This document shows, piece by piece, positions 8,798-16,143 of a stretch of 50,405 nucleotides of DNA. A model generated the notes under the pieces. That model saw only the letters and a program-made list of their open reading frames with translations, did no database searches and had not been told where the DNA came from. Made by a program: the position numbers and the translations under genes. Position 1 is the stretch's first letter. Every line of letters begins with the position of its first letter. Source of the DNA: Candidatus Kuenenia stuttgartensis (lineage in GTDB: Bacteria; Planctomycetota; Planctomycetia; Planctomycetales; Planctomycetaceae); NCBI GenBank assembly GCA_945906725.1, contig CAMDRI010000017.1, positions 1-50,405 of the forward strand, read 5' to 3'.

Positions 8798-9814
8798 ATG
8801 TCGCGACAGTTGATTTGGTCGTTGTTGATTGTCGTGCTGTCCGTTCGCGGAGCATCCGCTCAATCTGTGTTTCCCGGCGACGATTGGGAAACGGCCACTC
8901 CCGCCAGCCAGGGGATGGACGCCGAAAGTCTTGAGAAAGCCAAGGCTTGGCTGGAGTCGCACAACAGCAAGTCTGGCGTCGTGATTCGCCACGGTCGCAT
9001 CGTTGCCGAGTGGTATTTCGGTGACGCGACTCGGCAAACGAAGTTCGCTGCGTATTCCACGAGCAAGTCCCTTTCCAGCATGGCGACCGGGTTGGCTATT
9101 GCGGATGGCAAGCTGGCTCTCGATCACTCCGTCGGCCGCTACATCCCAGATGCCAGTCCCGAAGGCAAGCGAGCTGTCACCGTGAAGCAACTGCTGAGCA
9201 TGTCATCAGGAGTCCACAACGATCCGGGGATCGGGCAGCGTGAAGACCTCTTCAGCTATGCGCTGAAAATCGCCCCGATGGATCATGAGCCGGGAGCGAA
9301 GTGGGACTACAACAACACCGGACTCGCGCTGCTCAGCCCGGTCTTTCAGAAAGCGACCGGCACCCAGATCGACGAGTTCCTCAACGAGCGTGTATTTCGT
9401 CCGATCGGCATCACGGCAGACGACCTGACTTGGGAACGTCGCGAGGGATTGGCATTGTCGTATTCCGGCTGTCACACAACCGCCCGCTCGCTCGGCCGGA
9501 TCGGGTTGCTGGTGCGGCATCACGGCAAATGGAACGACAAGCAGATCATCCCCGCTTCGTGGTTGAGCGAATCCATCGCGGCATCGCAGGAGCTCAACAA
9601 GTCCTACGGCTACCTGTGGTGGAACAACACCACGAACAAGTGGCCCAACGTACCCAGAGACGCCTACGCCGCGCTCGGTAAGTGGGACAACAACATCTTC
9701 GTGGTCCCAAGTCTCGACCTGATCGTGATTCGCCAATCAGACCTCGCCCCCGGCAAAGACCATAAAATTGCCGAGTACTATCAGTTGGTCTGCGACACGG
9801 TGAAGAAGCCGTGA
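8798..9814 (+). CDS. Exported serine beta-lactamase-like hydrolase (class C / esterase family)
   Basis: A 338-residue protein. ATG 8798 has GGAG eight nt upstream; the longer frame to 8675 adds unlikely residues. Residues 1-21 are a Sec signal ending A-S-A-Q. The active-site S-x-x-K is S87-T-S-K90 (A-Y-S-T-S-K-S-L-S-S), followed by the Y-x-N motif Y171-N-N173 in W-D-Y-N-N-T-G. The third motif is less clear. Y-L-W-W-N-N-T and the closing D-L-I-V-I-R-Q segment fit the beta-lactamase/transpeptidase-like fold (Pfam Beta-lactamase). Members include class C beta-lactamases, D-aminopeptidases and esterases. The substrate cannot be told, and most such genes are not resistance genes. Convergent with the aldo/keto reductase downstream. 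Confidence 0.88.
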   Translation: MSRQLIWSLLIVVLSVRGASAQSVFPGDDWETATPASQGMDAESLEKAKAWLESHNSKSGVVIRHGRIVAEWYFGDATRQTKFAAYSTSKSLSSMATGLAIADGKLALDHSVGRYIPDASPEGKRAVTVKQLLSMSSGVHNDPGIGQREDLFSYALKIAPMDHEPGAKWDYNNTGLALLSPVFQKATGTQIDEFLNERVFRPIGITADDLTWERREGLALSYSGCHTTARSLGRIGLLVRHHGKWNDKQIIPASWLSESIAASQELNKSYGYLWWNNTTNKWPNVPRDAYAALGKWDNNIFVVPSLDLIVIRQSDLAPGKDHKIAEYYQLVCDTVKKP

Positions 9815-9844
9815 CTGATGTCGTCCGCAGCGCCGAGCGTCACC

Positions 9845-10696
9845 TCAAGCTGAGGCCAGGTGCTCGATCCGCTGCACCTCTTCGGGCGTCAGACAAAAAT
9901 CGCAGACATCGAGATCCGCCCGCATGTGCTGGGCGTCGGTGGTCCCGGTCAGCGGCAACATGCCGACATCGAACGCGAAGCGGAAAACAATCTGACTGAC
10001 GCTCCGCCCGTAGCGTTCGGCAATTGCGGCCAATTCCGGCCGAGCCATCACGTCGCGGTTGGCCGTCAGCAATGAGAAGCCTTGATAGATCAGCTCATTG
10101 GAGTCACAGAACTCTCGGATGCGACGATCCCAGTCTCGGCTGGCGTAGCAGCGGTTCTGAACGAAAGAGGGTCGCACGCGTGCCTCCTGACACAATGCCT
10201 GAAGCTGCTCCAGCGAGACATTGCTGACTCCGAGCAGACGTGCTCGGCCGCTGTCATGAATGTCCTCCATCGCCCGCCAAGCCGCCCAATCGGCGGCACC
10301 CAGCCCGACACGTTGCGTCGGGCCGTGTAGCACATAAGAGTCGATGAACTCGGTCCCCAGATGCTTGAGCGAACTGGCAAACGACTGTTCCACCTGGGTC
10401 GAAACGGGAGCCGCCGGATCGTAAGGGAGACGATGATCCTGCCCGGCCCGGAACGTGAACTTGGTTTGCAGAAACAAATCCTCGCGAGCCACCAAACCTG
10501 CCGCGATCACCGCCGAGATCGCCTGCCCGACCGCCGCCTCGTCGTAATGCTTCCGCTGGTTCGCGGTATCGATTCCACGAAACCCCTGTCGCACAGCCAA
10601 CTCGGTGAGACGTCGCGTCTCGCTTTCCTTCCAAGCCGTTCCATACAGGAGTGGAGGAACTCGAACACCAGAGAGTTCCACAATCGGTCGTCGCAT
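9845..10696 (-). CDS. Aldo/keto reductase
   Basis: A 283-residue protein. Start ATG 10696 (MRRPIVELSG) has GAGG five nt upstream. The AKR catalytic tetrad is visible: Asp43 in G-I-D-T-A-N, Tyr51 in K-H-Y-D-E-A-A-V-G, Lys79 in L-Q-T-K-F-T and His124 in S-Y-V-L-H-G-P. The ending E-V-Q-R-I-E-H-L is usual for the family, and G-V-S-N-V-S-L-E-Q-L matches the conserved strand/loop. It is a cytosolic NAD(P)H-dependent reductase of (beta/alpha)8 fold; the substrate is unknown. Convergent with the beta-lactamase-like gene (30 nt apart) and divergent from a degraded hydratase gene beginning about 70 nt from its start. Confidence 0.92.
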   Translation of the reverse strand: MRRPIVELSGVRVPPLLYGTAWKESETRRLTELAVRQGFRGIDTANQRKHYDEAAVGQAISAVIAAGLVAREDLFLQTKFTFRAGQDHRLPYDPAAPVSTQVEQSFASSLKHLGTEFIDSYVLHGPTQRVGLGAADWAAWRAMEDIHDSGRARLLGVSNVSLEQLQALCQEARVRPSFVQNRCYASRDWDRRIREFCDSNELIYQGFSLLTANRDVMARPELAAIAERYGRSVSQIVFRFAFDVGMLPLTGTTDAQHMRADLDVCDFCLTPEEVQRIEHLASA

Positions 10697-10767
10697 TTTG
10701 ACCTCGATTCTGCCGGAAAAATCGCCTTTGCCAACGCGGCCGACATTGGACAGTCCGGACGCCATCC

Positions 10768-10941
10768 CGGAAAGCGATCCCCTTGAAGGATACCACCATC
10801 TGTGAGAATGCCGGAGCCAATGTGCAGGGCGATCCGCGACTCGCCAAGACCTGGATCGCCAACGAACTCCGCACCCACAACATCTGCTTCCGCGCCGACG
10901 AAGTCATCACCACCGGCACGAGCGTAGTCCCATTCTATTGA
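10768..10941 (+). pseudogene. 3' remnant of a 2-keto-4-pentenoate hydratase / FAH-family gene
   Basis: No start codon or complete ORF is present, but the plus frame ending at TGA 10939-10941 reads, in part, G-A-N-V-Q-G-D-P-R-L-A-K-T-W-I-A-N-E-L and then D-E-V-I-T-T-G-T-S-V-V-P-F-Y. This is the conserved C-terminal block of 2-keto-4-pentenoate hydratases (G-x-P-x-x-A-x-x-W-L-A-N-x-L, then a V-x-T-G-T segment). About 50 residues remain of an expected 250 or so. The upstream part is missing; the aldo/keto reductase start lies about 70 nt away. I infer a deletion that removed most of the gene. The family call is from motif recognition only. Confidence 0.55.
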
Positions 10942-11184
10942 ACTCGGTAACCACCTCCTCGCCGACTTTGGCTGCTTGGGGATTGTGACGACCAAGTTGG
11001 TGTGATTGAAATTCGCGCATCCGACCCAATCCTGTGGGTCCATGAGCATTCGATTCATCGCCACTCTCTGACTGCGGCATACCAAATCCAAGGTCGTGAT
11101 AGGCAGTCGCGCAGACGCTTGATTCTCAATGGTGTGCGGTCCAAGATTCACCCGCGTCGAGTTGAGTGTGCGATAGACGCCCCA

Positions 11185-11214
11185 GCCGCATCCGCCGCCA
11201 GCGACGGATGCGGC
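11185..11214 (+). repeat. Hairpin in the leader of rmuC
   Basis: GCCGCATCCG (11185-11194), a 10-nt loop and CGGATGCGGC (11205-11214) form a perfect 10-bp stem. It ends 5 nt before the GAGG ribosome binding site of rmuC. It lacks a T-run. It could be a REP-like unit or a structure affecting rmuC translation. It shares the C-G-G-A-T-G-C-G core with the hairpin at 43937-43983. Confidence 0.6.
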
Positions 11215-11228
11215 ACATTGAGGTCAAC

Positions 11229-12800
11229 ATGCAAGTCTCGATCGCGCATTTTCTCTTTCTGGTGGCAGGCTTGTTGACCGGTGGTCTCGTGGCATGGCTG
11301 CTGTTGAAGAGCAAGCTGGCGCTGGCCGAAGCGAATGGCTCTGCTGTTGGTGAGATCGAACGCACTTCGCTCGCCGAGCAGCTCAAGGCGGCCTCGCAGG
11401 ACATCACGGATCTCAAGGGACGCTTGGCGCATGCGGATGGACTCGCTCAGGATCTTCAGAACAAATTGAATCTGGCCAGCGGAGAGTGTGCTCAGTCTGT
11501 CGATCGTGCCAAGCGGCTGGCTGACGTCGAGAAAGAGCGCGACGGGCTTCTGAACGCTCAGGCCGGATTCCAGGTCATGATCGCCGAACTGAACAACACA
11601 CTGGACAATGAGAGGACACAGATTCCCGAGAAACTCGCTCTACTTGACGTGGCGCGTGAGCAGTTGAGTAATCAGTTCAAAGTGCTCGCCGGCGAAATTC
11701 TTGACAAGACGAGCACGAAGTTTACCGAACAGAACCAGACCAAGCTCGGTGAGTTACTCGATCCGCTTAAGACGCAGCTCACCGAATTCAAGTCCAAGGT
11801 GGAAGAGGTCTATGTCAACGAAGGCAAGGACCGCAGCGCGCTGACCGAACAAGTGAAACAGCTCTTGCAACTCAACAACACATTGAGCCAGGACGCACAG
11901 AACCTGACTCTCGCTCTCAAGGGGGACCGCAAGGCTCAGGGTAACTGGGGTGAAATCATCCTCGACGACGTCTTGGAGAAAGCCGGCTTGCGGATCGGCC
12001 AGCACTACGAACGTCAAGGCAGCGTCAAGAACGAGGACGGGCAGTCACGCGACATCCCCGACGTGGTCATCCACCTGCCCGCCGACCGCCATCTGGTCGT
12101 GGACTCCAAACTGACCCTGCCGGATTACAGGGCCTTCGCCGACGCGGCGAACGAAGAGGAACGGACGGCGGCACTCAAGCGGCATCTGAATTCCATTCGC
12201 ACGCATATCAAGGGCCTGTCTGAGAAGAATTACCAGACGCTCTATGGTCTCAAGTCGCTGGACTTCGTGGTCATGTTCGTCCCACTGGAGCCAGCCTTTA
12301 TGTTGGCCGTGACCAACGACGGCGAGTTGTTTCAGGACGCCTGGACCAAGAATGTGTTGCTGGTCAGCCCCAGCACGCTGCTATTCGTCGTCCGCACGGT
12401 CGCTTACCTGTGGCGGCAGGAAGACCTGAGCCGCAACGCGAAAGAAATCTCAAACCGCGGCGCGGAGCTTTACGACAAGCTAGTCGGCTTTTCCGCCGAT
12501 CTGCTGAATGTGGGCGAGCGGCTCAAACAAGCGCAGTCCAGCTACAACGAAGCCCGCAGGAAACTCAGCGAGGGTACCGGCAACGTCATCCGTCAGGCCG
12601 AGATGCTCAGGAAGCTGGGTGTCCAACCCAACAAGCGTCTTCCCATGACGTTGGTTGAGCCGGCGATGGAAGAACCGCTCGCGGTGCTGACGAATGAATC
12701 AACACGGGGAGCAGGATCACAATCTTCGTTGGCTCCGGTCGCGGACACGAATGAGCCACCACCCGCCGGATCGTCGGCCTGCGAGTCACCGGCCACGTAG
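11229..12800 (+). CDS. rmuC: DNA recombination protein RmuC
   Basis: A 523-residue protein starting at ATG 11229 with GAGG five nt upstream. An N-terminal transmembrane segment (residues 5-25, FLFLVAGLLTGGLVAWLLL) is followed by about 150 residues of coiled coil. The RmuC domain is marked by K-G-D-R-K-A-Q-G-N-W-G-E-I-I-L and by the V-V-D-S-K-L-T-L-P-D-Y nuclease-like segment of the PD-(D/E)xK superfamily. L-K-S-L-D-F-V-V-M-F-V-P-L-E-P-A-F is also typical. In E. coli RmuC limits recombination at inverted repeats and is thought to act as a membrane-anchored nuclease. The C-terminal 60 residues are low-complexity (A-P-V-A-D-T-N-E-P-P-P). Length fits the family. Confidence 0.93.
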   Translation: MQVSIAHFLFLVAGLLTGGLVAWLLLKSKLALAEANGSAVGEIERTSLAEQLKAASQDITDLKGRLAHADGLAQDLQNKLNLASGECAQSVDRAKRLADVEKERDGLLNAQAGFQVMIAELNNTLDNERTQIPEKLALLDVAREQLSNQFKVLAGEILDKTSTKFTEQNQTKLGELLDPLKTQLTEFKSKVEEVYVNEGKDRSALTEQVKQLLQLNNTLSQDAQNLTLALKGDRKAQGNWGEIILDDVLEKAGLRIGQHYERQGSVKNEDGQSRDIPDVVIHLPADRHLVVDSKLTLPDYRAFADAANEEERTAALKRHLNSIRTHIKGLSEKNYQTLYGLKSLDFVVMFVPLEPAFMLAVTNDGELFQDAWTKNVLLVSPSTLLFVVRTVAYLWRQEDLSRNAKEISNRGAELYDKLVGFSADLLNVGERLKQAQSSYNEARRKLSEGTGNVIRQAEMLRKLGVQPNKRLPMTLVEPAMEEPLAVLTNESTRGAGSQSSLAPVADTNEPPPAGSSACESPAT

Positions 12801-12868
12801 TTATCGAATTGTTTTGATTCGATCCTCTTTCTCGATACCATCCCGGTTCGATAAACAGTGACTGACCG

Positions 12869-12896
12869 GCCCGTGCGATGCGGGCGGCTTTTGTTT
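12869..12896 (+). terminator. Probable intrinsic terminator of rmuC
   Basis: GCCCG (12869-12873), a 7-nt loop and CGGGC (12881-12885) are followed by GGCTTTTGTTT. It is 69 nt past the rmuC stop and upstream of the next gene. The stem is only 5 bp, so strength is uncertain. Confidence 0.5.
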
Positions 12897-12918
12897 GATC
12901 ACTTGCCGAGGCAATGAG

Positions 12919-14346
12919 ATGACCCGCTCCACGAGCAGCGAGCCGAAATCGGCGGCGGCGATGTCGCGACGACATGTTCTTCAAGCGGCGGGGTTGAGCG
13001 CATTGCCGCTGGGATTACCGGGGATGGTCGCGGCCGGAGTTGATCCGAAGCGCAGCCTCGGCAAAGGGGCAGCGAAAAAGTCGTGCATCTTCATTCTGCT
13101 GTGTGGTGGTCCGAGCCATCTCGATACTTGGGACTTGAAGCCGGAAGCTCCCGACACGATTCGCGGTCCGTATCAGCCGATCCCGACCAAAGTGCCGGGG
13201 ATGCAGATCAACGAGATGCACACACGGCTGGCGACAATGTCCGACAAGTTCGCACTGATTCGGTCGATGTCACATGTCGGCAACATCAGCAACCACTTCG
13301 ACGCGATGCACCACCTGCTGAGCGGCCAGGCTCAAGCACCGCTGGATGCGCCGTACATCGGATCGATTTTGTCGAAGGCTCGGCCAGATGAGCGGAGCAT
13401 GGCACCGTATGTCTGGTTGATCAAATGCGTCGGCGATCCAGTCTTCTGTGCCGTGAACATCGGTAATGGAGGGCATCTCGGCATGATGCACAGCCCGCTG
13501 TTCGTCGGCTCCGCAACGAATCATCCGGCGATGCCGACGTTCAAAGCCCCCGACGAATTGATTGCAACCGTTCCGGCCGAGCGAATGCTCGAACGCCGAC
13601 GATTACTGGACGGTTTGAATCCGACAACGAGTTCCGTGAACGACCAGCGTGCAACGACCGATTGGCAAGACCTGCACGGCCGCGCGTTCGATCTGACGAG
13701 CGGCTCGGAAGGCCGTGAGCCGTTTGAATTGCAACGCGAGTCGACTGCCACTCGCGAGCGTTACGGCATGCATCCGCTGGGGCAGAATCTGTTGCTTGCA
13801 CGCAGGCTGATCGAGTCGGGCGTCGGCTTCGTCACGGTCAACGGCTGGACCGGTCCGTCACCCAACGGAGGCGGCGGACCTCCTGCCTCAAGCTGGGACA
13901 TGCACGGCGGCGAGATGGGAATGGGTAACGCCTTCGGAAACGGGTCGTACGGCATGGGCTGGTGTTTGCCCTGTCTCGATGAAGCGGTCTCGGCACTGCT
14001 GAGCGATCTCACCGATCGCGGCATGTTGGAGAACACGATGGTGGTTGTCACCGGAGAATTCGGGCGCACACCCAACATCAACCAGAACGGCGCTGCCAAT
14101 CCCGGACGTCAGCACTGGCCTTCTTGCTATTCCACGATCGTCGCCGGCGGTGGCATCCGCGGCGGCCGAGTCTACGGCGAGTCCGACAAGCACGGAGCGT
14201 ACGTCAAAGATCGCCCAGTTCGTCCGCAGGATCTCGGTGCCACGATCTTCCATTCGTTGGGAGTGCCGCTCGATCTGCGACTGGGCAAAGATGGCTTCAC
14301 TCGGCCCCTCTCCACGGGCGAACCGCTCGTTGACCTGTTCAGTTGA
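12919..14346 (+). CDS. DUF1501 family Tat-exported protein (second copy)
   Basis: A 475-residue protein. ATG 12919 has GAGG seven nt upstream. M-S-R-R-H-V-L-Q-A-A-G-L near residues 15-26 is the twin-arginine signal. DUF1501 landmarks: F-I-L-L-C-G-G-P-S-H-L-D-T-W-D-L-K-P, H-N-near M-H-S-P-L-F-V-G-S, V-V-T-G-E-F-G-R-T-P-N, and Q-H-W-P-S-C-Y-S. It is shifted in sequence from the copy at 3837, so this is an old duplication and not recent. The role is unknown as for the other copy; periplasmic. It is the last chromosomal gene before the integrated element, and its stop is 251 nt left of the attachment core. Confidence 0.9.
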   Translation: MTRSTSSEPKSAAAMSRRHVLQAAGLSALPLGLPGMVAAGVDPKRSLGKGAAKKSCIFILLCGGPSHLDTWDLKPEAPDTIRGPYQPIPTKVPGMQINEMHTRLATMSDKFALIRSMSHVGNISNHFDAMHHLLSGQAQAPLDAPYIGSILSKARPDERSMAPYVWLIKCVGDPVFCAVNIGNGGHLGMMHSPLFVGSATNHPAMPTFKAPDELIATVPAERMLERRRLLDGLNPTTSSVNDQRATTDWQDLHGRAFDLTSGSEGREPFELQRESTATRERYGMHPLGQNLLLARRLIESGVGFVTVNGWTGPSPNGGGGPPASSWDMHGGEMGMGNAFGNGSYGMGWCLPCLDEAVSALLSDLTDRGMLENTMVVVTGEFGRTPNINQNGAANPGRQHWPSCYSTIVAGGGIRGGRVYGESDKHGAYVKDRPVRPQDLGATIFHSLGVPLDLRLGKDGFTRPLSTGEPLVDLFS

Positions 14347-14414
14347 GCCAGAAATCGCCTCATCGATTTTGAGAACAAGGCCGCTTGCGAGCAGTCGAAT
14401 AACCCGATCGGAAA

Positions 14415-14488
14415 ACCCCCCGGCCGGAGTCGAACCGGCGACCTAACGTTTAGGAAACCACAGTTCTATGACGGGAGTCCCACTGTTC
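14415..14488 (-). pseudogene. Degenerate tRNA-Arg(CCU)-like sequence, probable old attachment remnant
   Basis: The minus strand keeps a perfect T arm (GCCGG TTCGACT CCGGC), a 3' acceptor strand CGGGGGG and an anticodon loop TTCCTAA, at exactly the spacing seen in the intact tRNA-Arg(CCU) at 25582-25655 (constant offset of 11,167 nt). However, the anticodon stem (GTGGT/ACGTT) does not pair, the D arm is only half recognisable (ATAGA), and no 5' acceptor strand complements CGGGGGG. I read it as a tRNA 3' portion joined to unrelated DNA, as left by an earlier integration event, about 110 nt left of the present attachment core. Confidence 0.55.
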
Positions 14489-14596
14489 GTAGTCGCAAGT
14501 CTTTATTCCGAAATTGTTTGCGACTACTAATTTTGGATACCTTCCGGCCCTGTCGTATGGATACTCACCATGGATACCTTTTTTGACCATTTTTGA

Positions 14597-14842
14597 GAGT
14601 ACCCCCGACAGGGGCTGAACAATAGCGAGATTTCTGCGAAGGAATCGCAGGTTGATCGTCACGACGACGCATTTTCCGACGCATTCTCTGACTCTCGGCT
14701 CGTGAAGTTGATTGAAGTCTGGTCGGCGCTCTCGGATGACGTGAGGGACGCGATTCGAGCATTAGCCGATGCGTCGGCAAGTTCTGACTGCGGGAGCGCG
14801 GTTCGCTCCGGCCGGGCCGCTTCCGGTGATTCGGCCGGCTGA
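14597..14842 (+). pseudogene. Orphan C-terminal exon-like fragment of the element integrase (intC)
   Basis: Plus frame with no start codon, immediately after a stop at 14594-14596 and running through the attachment core to TGA 14840-14842. Beyond the core it encodes 76 residues, beginning G-L-N-N-S-E-I-S-A-K, with an amphipathic helical stretch S-R-L-V-K-L-I-E-V-W-S-A-L-S-D-D-V-R. It then reads D-A-I-R-A-L-A-D-A-S and ends in an Ala/Ser/Gly-rich tail. The core is translated in the same frame (Y-P-R-Q) as in the integrase at 24322-25608. Joining the element ends gives one uninterrupted gene of about 500 codons. I recall L-x-x-x-x-x-x-W-x-x-L-x-x-x-x-R-x-x-I tails on planctomycete integrases, which supports this, but a search is required. 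Confidence 0.7.
14598..14612 (+). repeat. attL core of the element
   Basis: AGTACCCCCGACAGG, identical to 25580-25594. Flanks diverge immediately on both sides (GAG before, GGCTGAAC after; the right copy has ATC before and AGTCGAAC after). Confidence 0.85.
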
Positions 14843-14905
14843 ACGGGGCGATTCTGGCCATGCCGGTCGCTGGTGAATATCAAGGCACTTTACGGAGATA
14901 CGACG

Positions 14906-15331
14906 ATGGATGAGCCGTCAACAAACGGTGGCAACGGCAGCCGCGACGCTCGCGGGCGATTTGTGAAGGGGAACGCCGGGGGGCCGGGGAATCCGAACAT
15001 CCAGCATGTTGCAAAGCTGCGCGATGGGTTCCGCTCTGCCTTGGGCGTTTCTGACGTTCGTAAAATATGCAGGAAGCTCGTTGCTATGGCCCTTCAAGGC
15101 AACCTCATGGCTGTTCGCGAGGTCTTGGATCGCAGCATCGGCAAGTGCCCGACAGCGGCCGACGATGGCGATGGCGACAGCCAGAAGCTCCTGCCGATTT
15201 TTGAGGTCATCGTGAGTAATCGGGACGAAGCACTGCAATTCAGCGCGATTCGCGAACAACTGCGACGGCAAGTCCGTCATGCTGGCCTGCGTGATGCGTC
15301 AGTCGGTTTGCCAGCGCCGGCTGATGATTGA
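14906..15331 (+). CDS. DUF5681-type small protein of the element
   Basis: A 141-residue protein. ATG 14906 has GGAG eight nt upstream and is preferred over the TTG-type start at 14873. The N-terminal block D-A-R-G-R-F-V-K-G-N-A-G-G-P-G-N-P is the signature of DUF5681, found in phage and mobile-element proteins. A helical segment follows (V-R-K-I-C-R-K-L-V-A-M-A-L-Q-G-N-L-M-A-V-R-E-V-L-D-R). Homologues are sometimes near terminase genes, and a DNA-packaging or small-terminase-like role has been suggested for related architecture; no large terminase is present here. First gene inside the left end. Confidence 0.75.
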   Translation: MDEPSTNGGNGSRDARGRFVKGNAGGPGNPNIQHVAKLRDGFRSALGVSDVRKICRKLVAMALQGNLMAVREVLDRSIGKCPTAADDGDGDSQKLLPIFEVIVSNRDEALQFSAIREQLRRQVRHAGLRDASVGLPAPADD

Positions 15332-15493
15332 AACAGAGTGTCCGCTGCCATAAGCCTTGGAATGAACGGCATACTTATCCTCAGCGGGCAACCGCCGTGA
15401 GAGTCTGGGAAAAAAAGTGACGAAGAACGACTTCGCGCTTTTGGATTTGGTGCGAAGGCCATCGCGCGCACAGAACTGGGCTGTATATGTCAA

Positions 15494-15538
15494 TTGACGC
15501 ACTTTGATCGGCTGGCGTTATGGTCTCCCAAACAAAGG
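15494..15538 (+). promoter_or_regulatory. Possible promoter and short dyad upstream of the XRE regulator
   Basis: TTGACG (15494-15499) and TATGGT (15519-15524) match the -35 and -10 consensus at 5/6 and 4/6 but with a 19-bp spacer. Directly after, CTCC, eight nt and GGAG form a short dyad that could be an operator. It lies about 70 nt before the XRE start. Weak, position-based evidence only. Confidence 0.3.
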
Positions 15539-15596
15539 AGCCACTCACGCAAACATTTGACCGGGGCGACACGTCGCACTCAGGAGGACCACGGAA

Positions 15597-15818
15597 ATGA
15601 GCGATCTTGCCAACAGGCTGCGAAAAGCCATCATCGACAGCGGCCTGACGCATTACGCCATCGGCAAGCTGTCAGGCGTGGACACCGCCGTCATCGACCG
15701 ATTCGTGAGCGGCGAACGGGATATCCGTCTCGAAACGGCGGGACGAATCGCAGAGCCACTAGGTTACAAGCTGGCGGCCAACAAATCGGCAAGCTCTCGC
15801 CCTTCTCGGTGCGTTTGA
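15597..15818 (+). CDS. XRE-family helix-turn-helix regulator, 3' end possibly altered
   Basis: A 73-residue protein. AGGAGG (15582-15587) nine nt before ATG 15597. The helix-turn-helix is clear: A-N-R-L-R-K-A-I-I-D-S-G-L-T-H-Y-A-I, then G-V-D-T-A-V-I-D-R-F-V-S-G-E-R-D-I-R, then T-A-G-R-I-A-E-P-L-G. This fits the small planctomycete XRE proteins that end soon after the L-G-L-x-L strand. Here the last 13 residues (N-K-S-A-S-S-R-P-S-R-C-V) look unrelated, and the DNA they occupy overlaps a minus-strand methylase remnant. The original end may have been lost at a recombination junction near 15785-15800. A likely repressor of element genes. Confidence 0.75.
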   Translation: MSDLANRLRKAIIDSGLTHYAIGKLSGVDTAVIDRFVSGERDIRLETAGRIAEPLGYKLAANKSASSRPSRCV

Positions 15819-15966
15819 CGACCGAGCCAAGCGGCGGATTCGTCAGAATCAAGTCGAACTTTCCTTCCGCAAGTTCTGGTTTCTTCGCTTGGATGCGTTG
15901 CAGGAAGTCCAACGCATCGTGGCCGAGTTGCCGCTTGTAAGCGTTGGTGATTGAATGCACTGCACG
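15796..15966 (-). pseudogene. Internal fragment of an N-6 adenine DNA methylase (HsdM-like)
   Basis: The minus frame over these positions encodes about 57 residues: D-A-L-D-F-L-Q-R-I-Q-A-K-K-P-E-L and then G-K-F-D-L-I-L-T-N-P-P-L-G-S. F-D-(L/I)-I-x-x-N-P-P-F-G is motif IV of type I restriction N6-adenine methylases; here Phe has become Leu. Both sides read into unrelated sequence (zinc-ribbon leader on one side, the XRE 3' end on the other), with no start or stop of its own. It is a relic of a restriction-modification gene caught between two insertions or deletions. Too short to say which subfamily. Confidence 0.55.
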
Positions 15967-15989
15967 GTGGCCCGCCGTGGCGACGGTTG

Positions 15990-16143
15990 GCGGGGGTTGC
16001 GTGAGCGGCCGTGGATCGGCACTCCGTCGTTTTGAGGGGGGACATTTCAATGATTGAGTTCTCGTGCCCGAAGTGTGGTCGTCCAATCCGTGTTCCAGAC
16101 GCTGCTGCCGGACAATCTGGACAATGCAAGAATTGTGGAACCT
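15990..16143 (+). repeat. Leader plus zinc-ribbon repeat, copy 1
   Basis: About 154 nt covering 60 nt of leader and the first 31 codons of the gene at 16050. It is nearly identical (roughly a dozen differences by eye) to 17509-17661. Similarity falls off sharply after the G-T-S codons. Confidence 0.8.

Noticed and set aside
14045-14446. Plus-strand frame ending P-A-G-V-E-P-A-T
   Set aside because: The first 300 nt overlap the DUF1501 gene in another frame and the end is antisense of a tRNA-like sequence; it is not a gene, though its ending helped identify the tRNA remnant.
14415-14560. Could the left tRNA-like sequence be the 3' end of tmRNA?
   Set aside because: The 3' end lacks the expected pairing partner and tmRNA mRNA-like region; spacing matches tRNA-Arg(CCU) instead.
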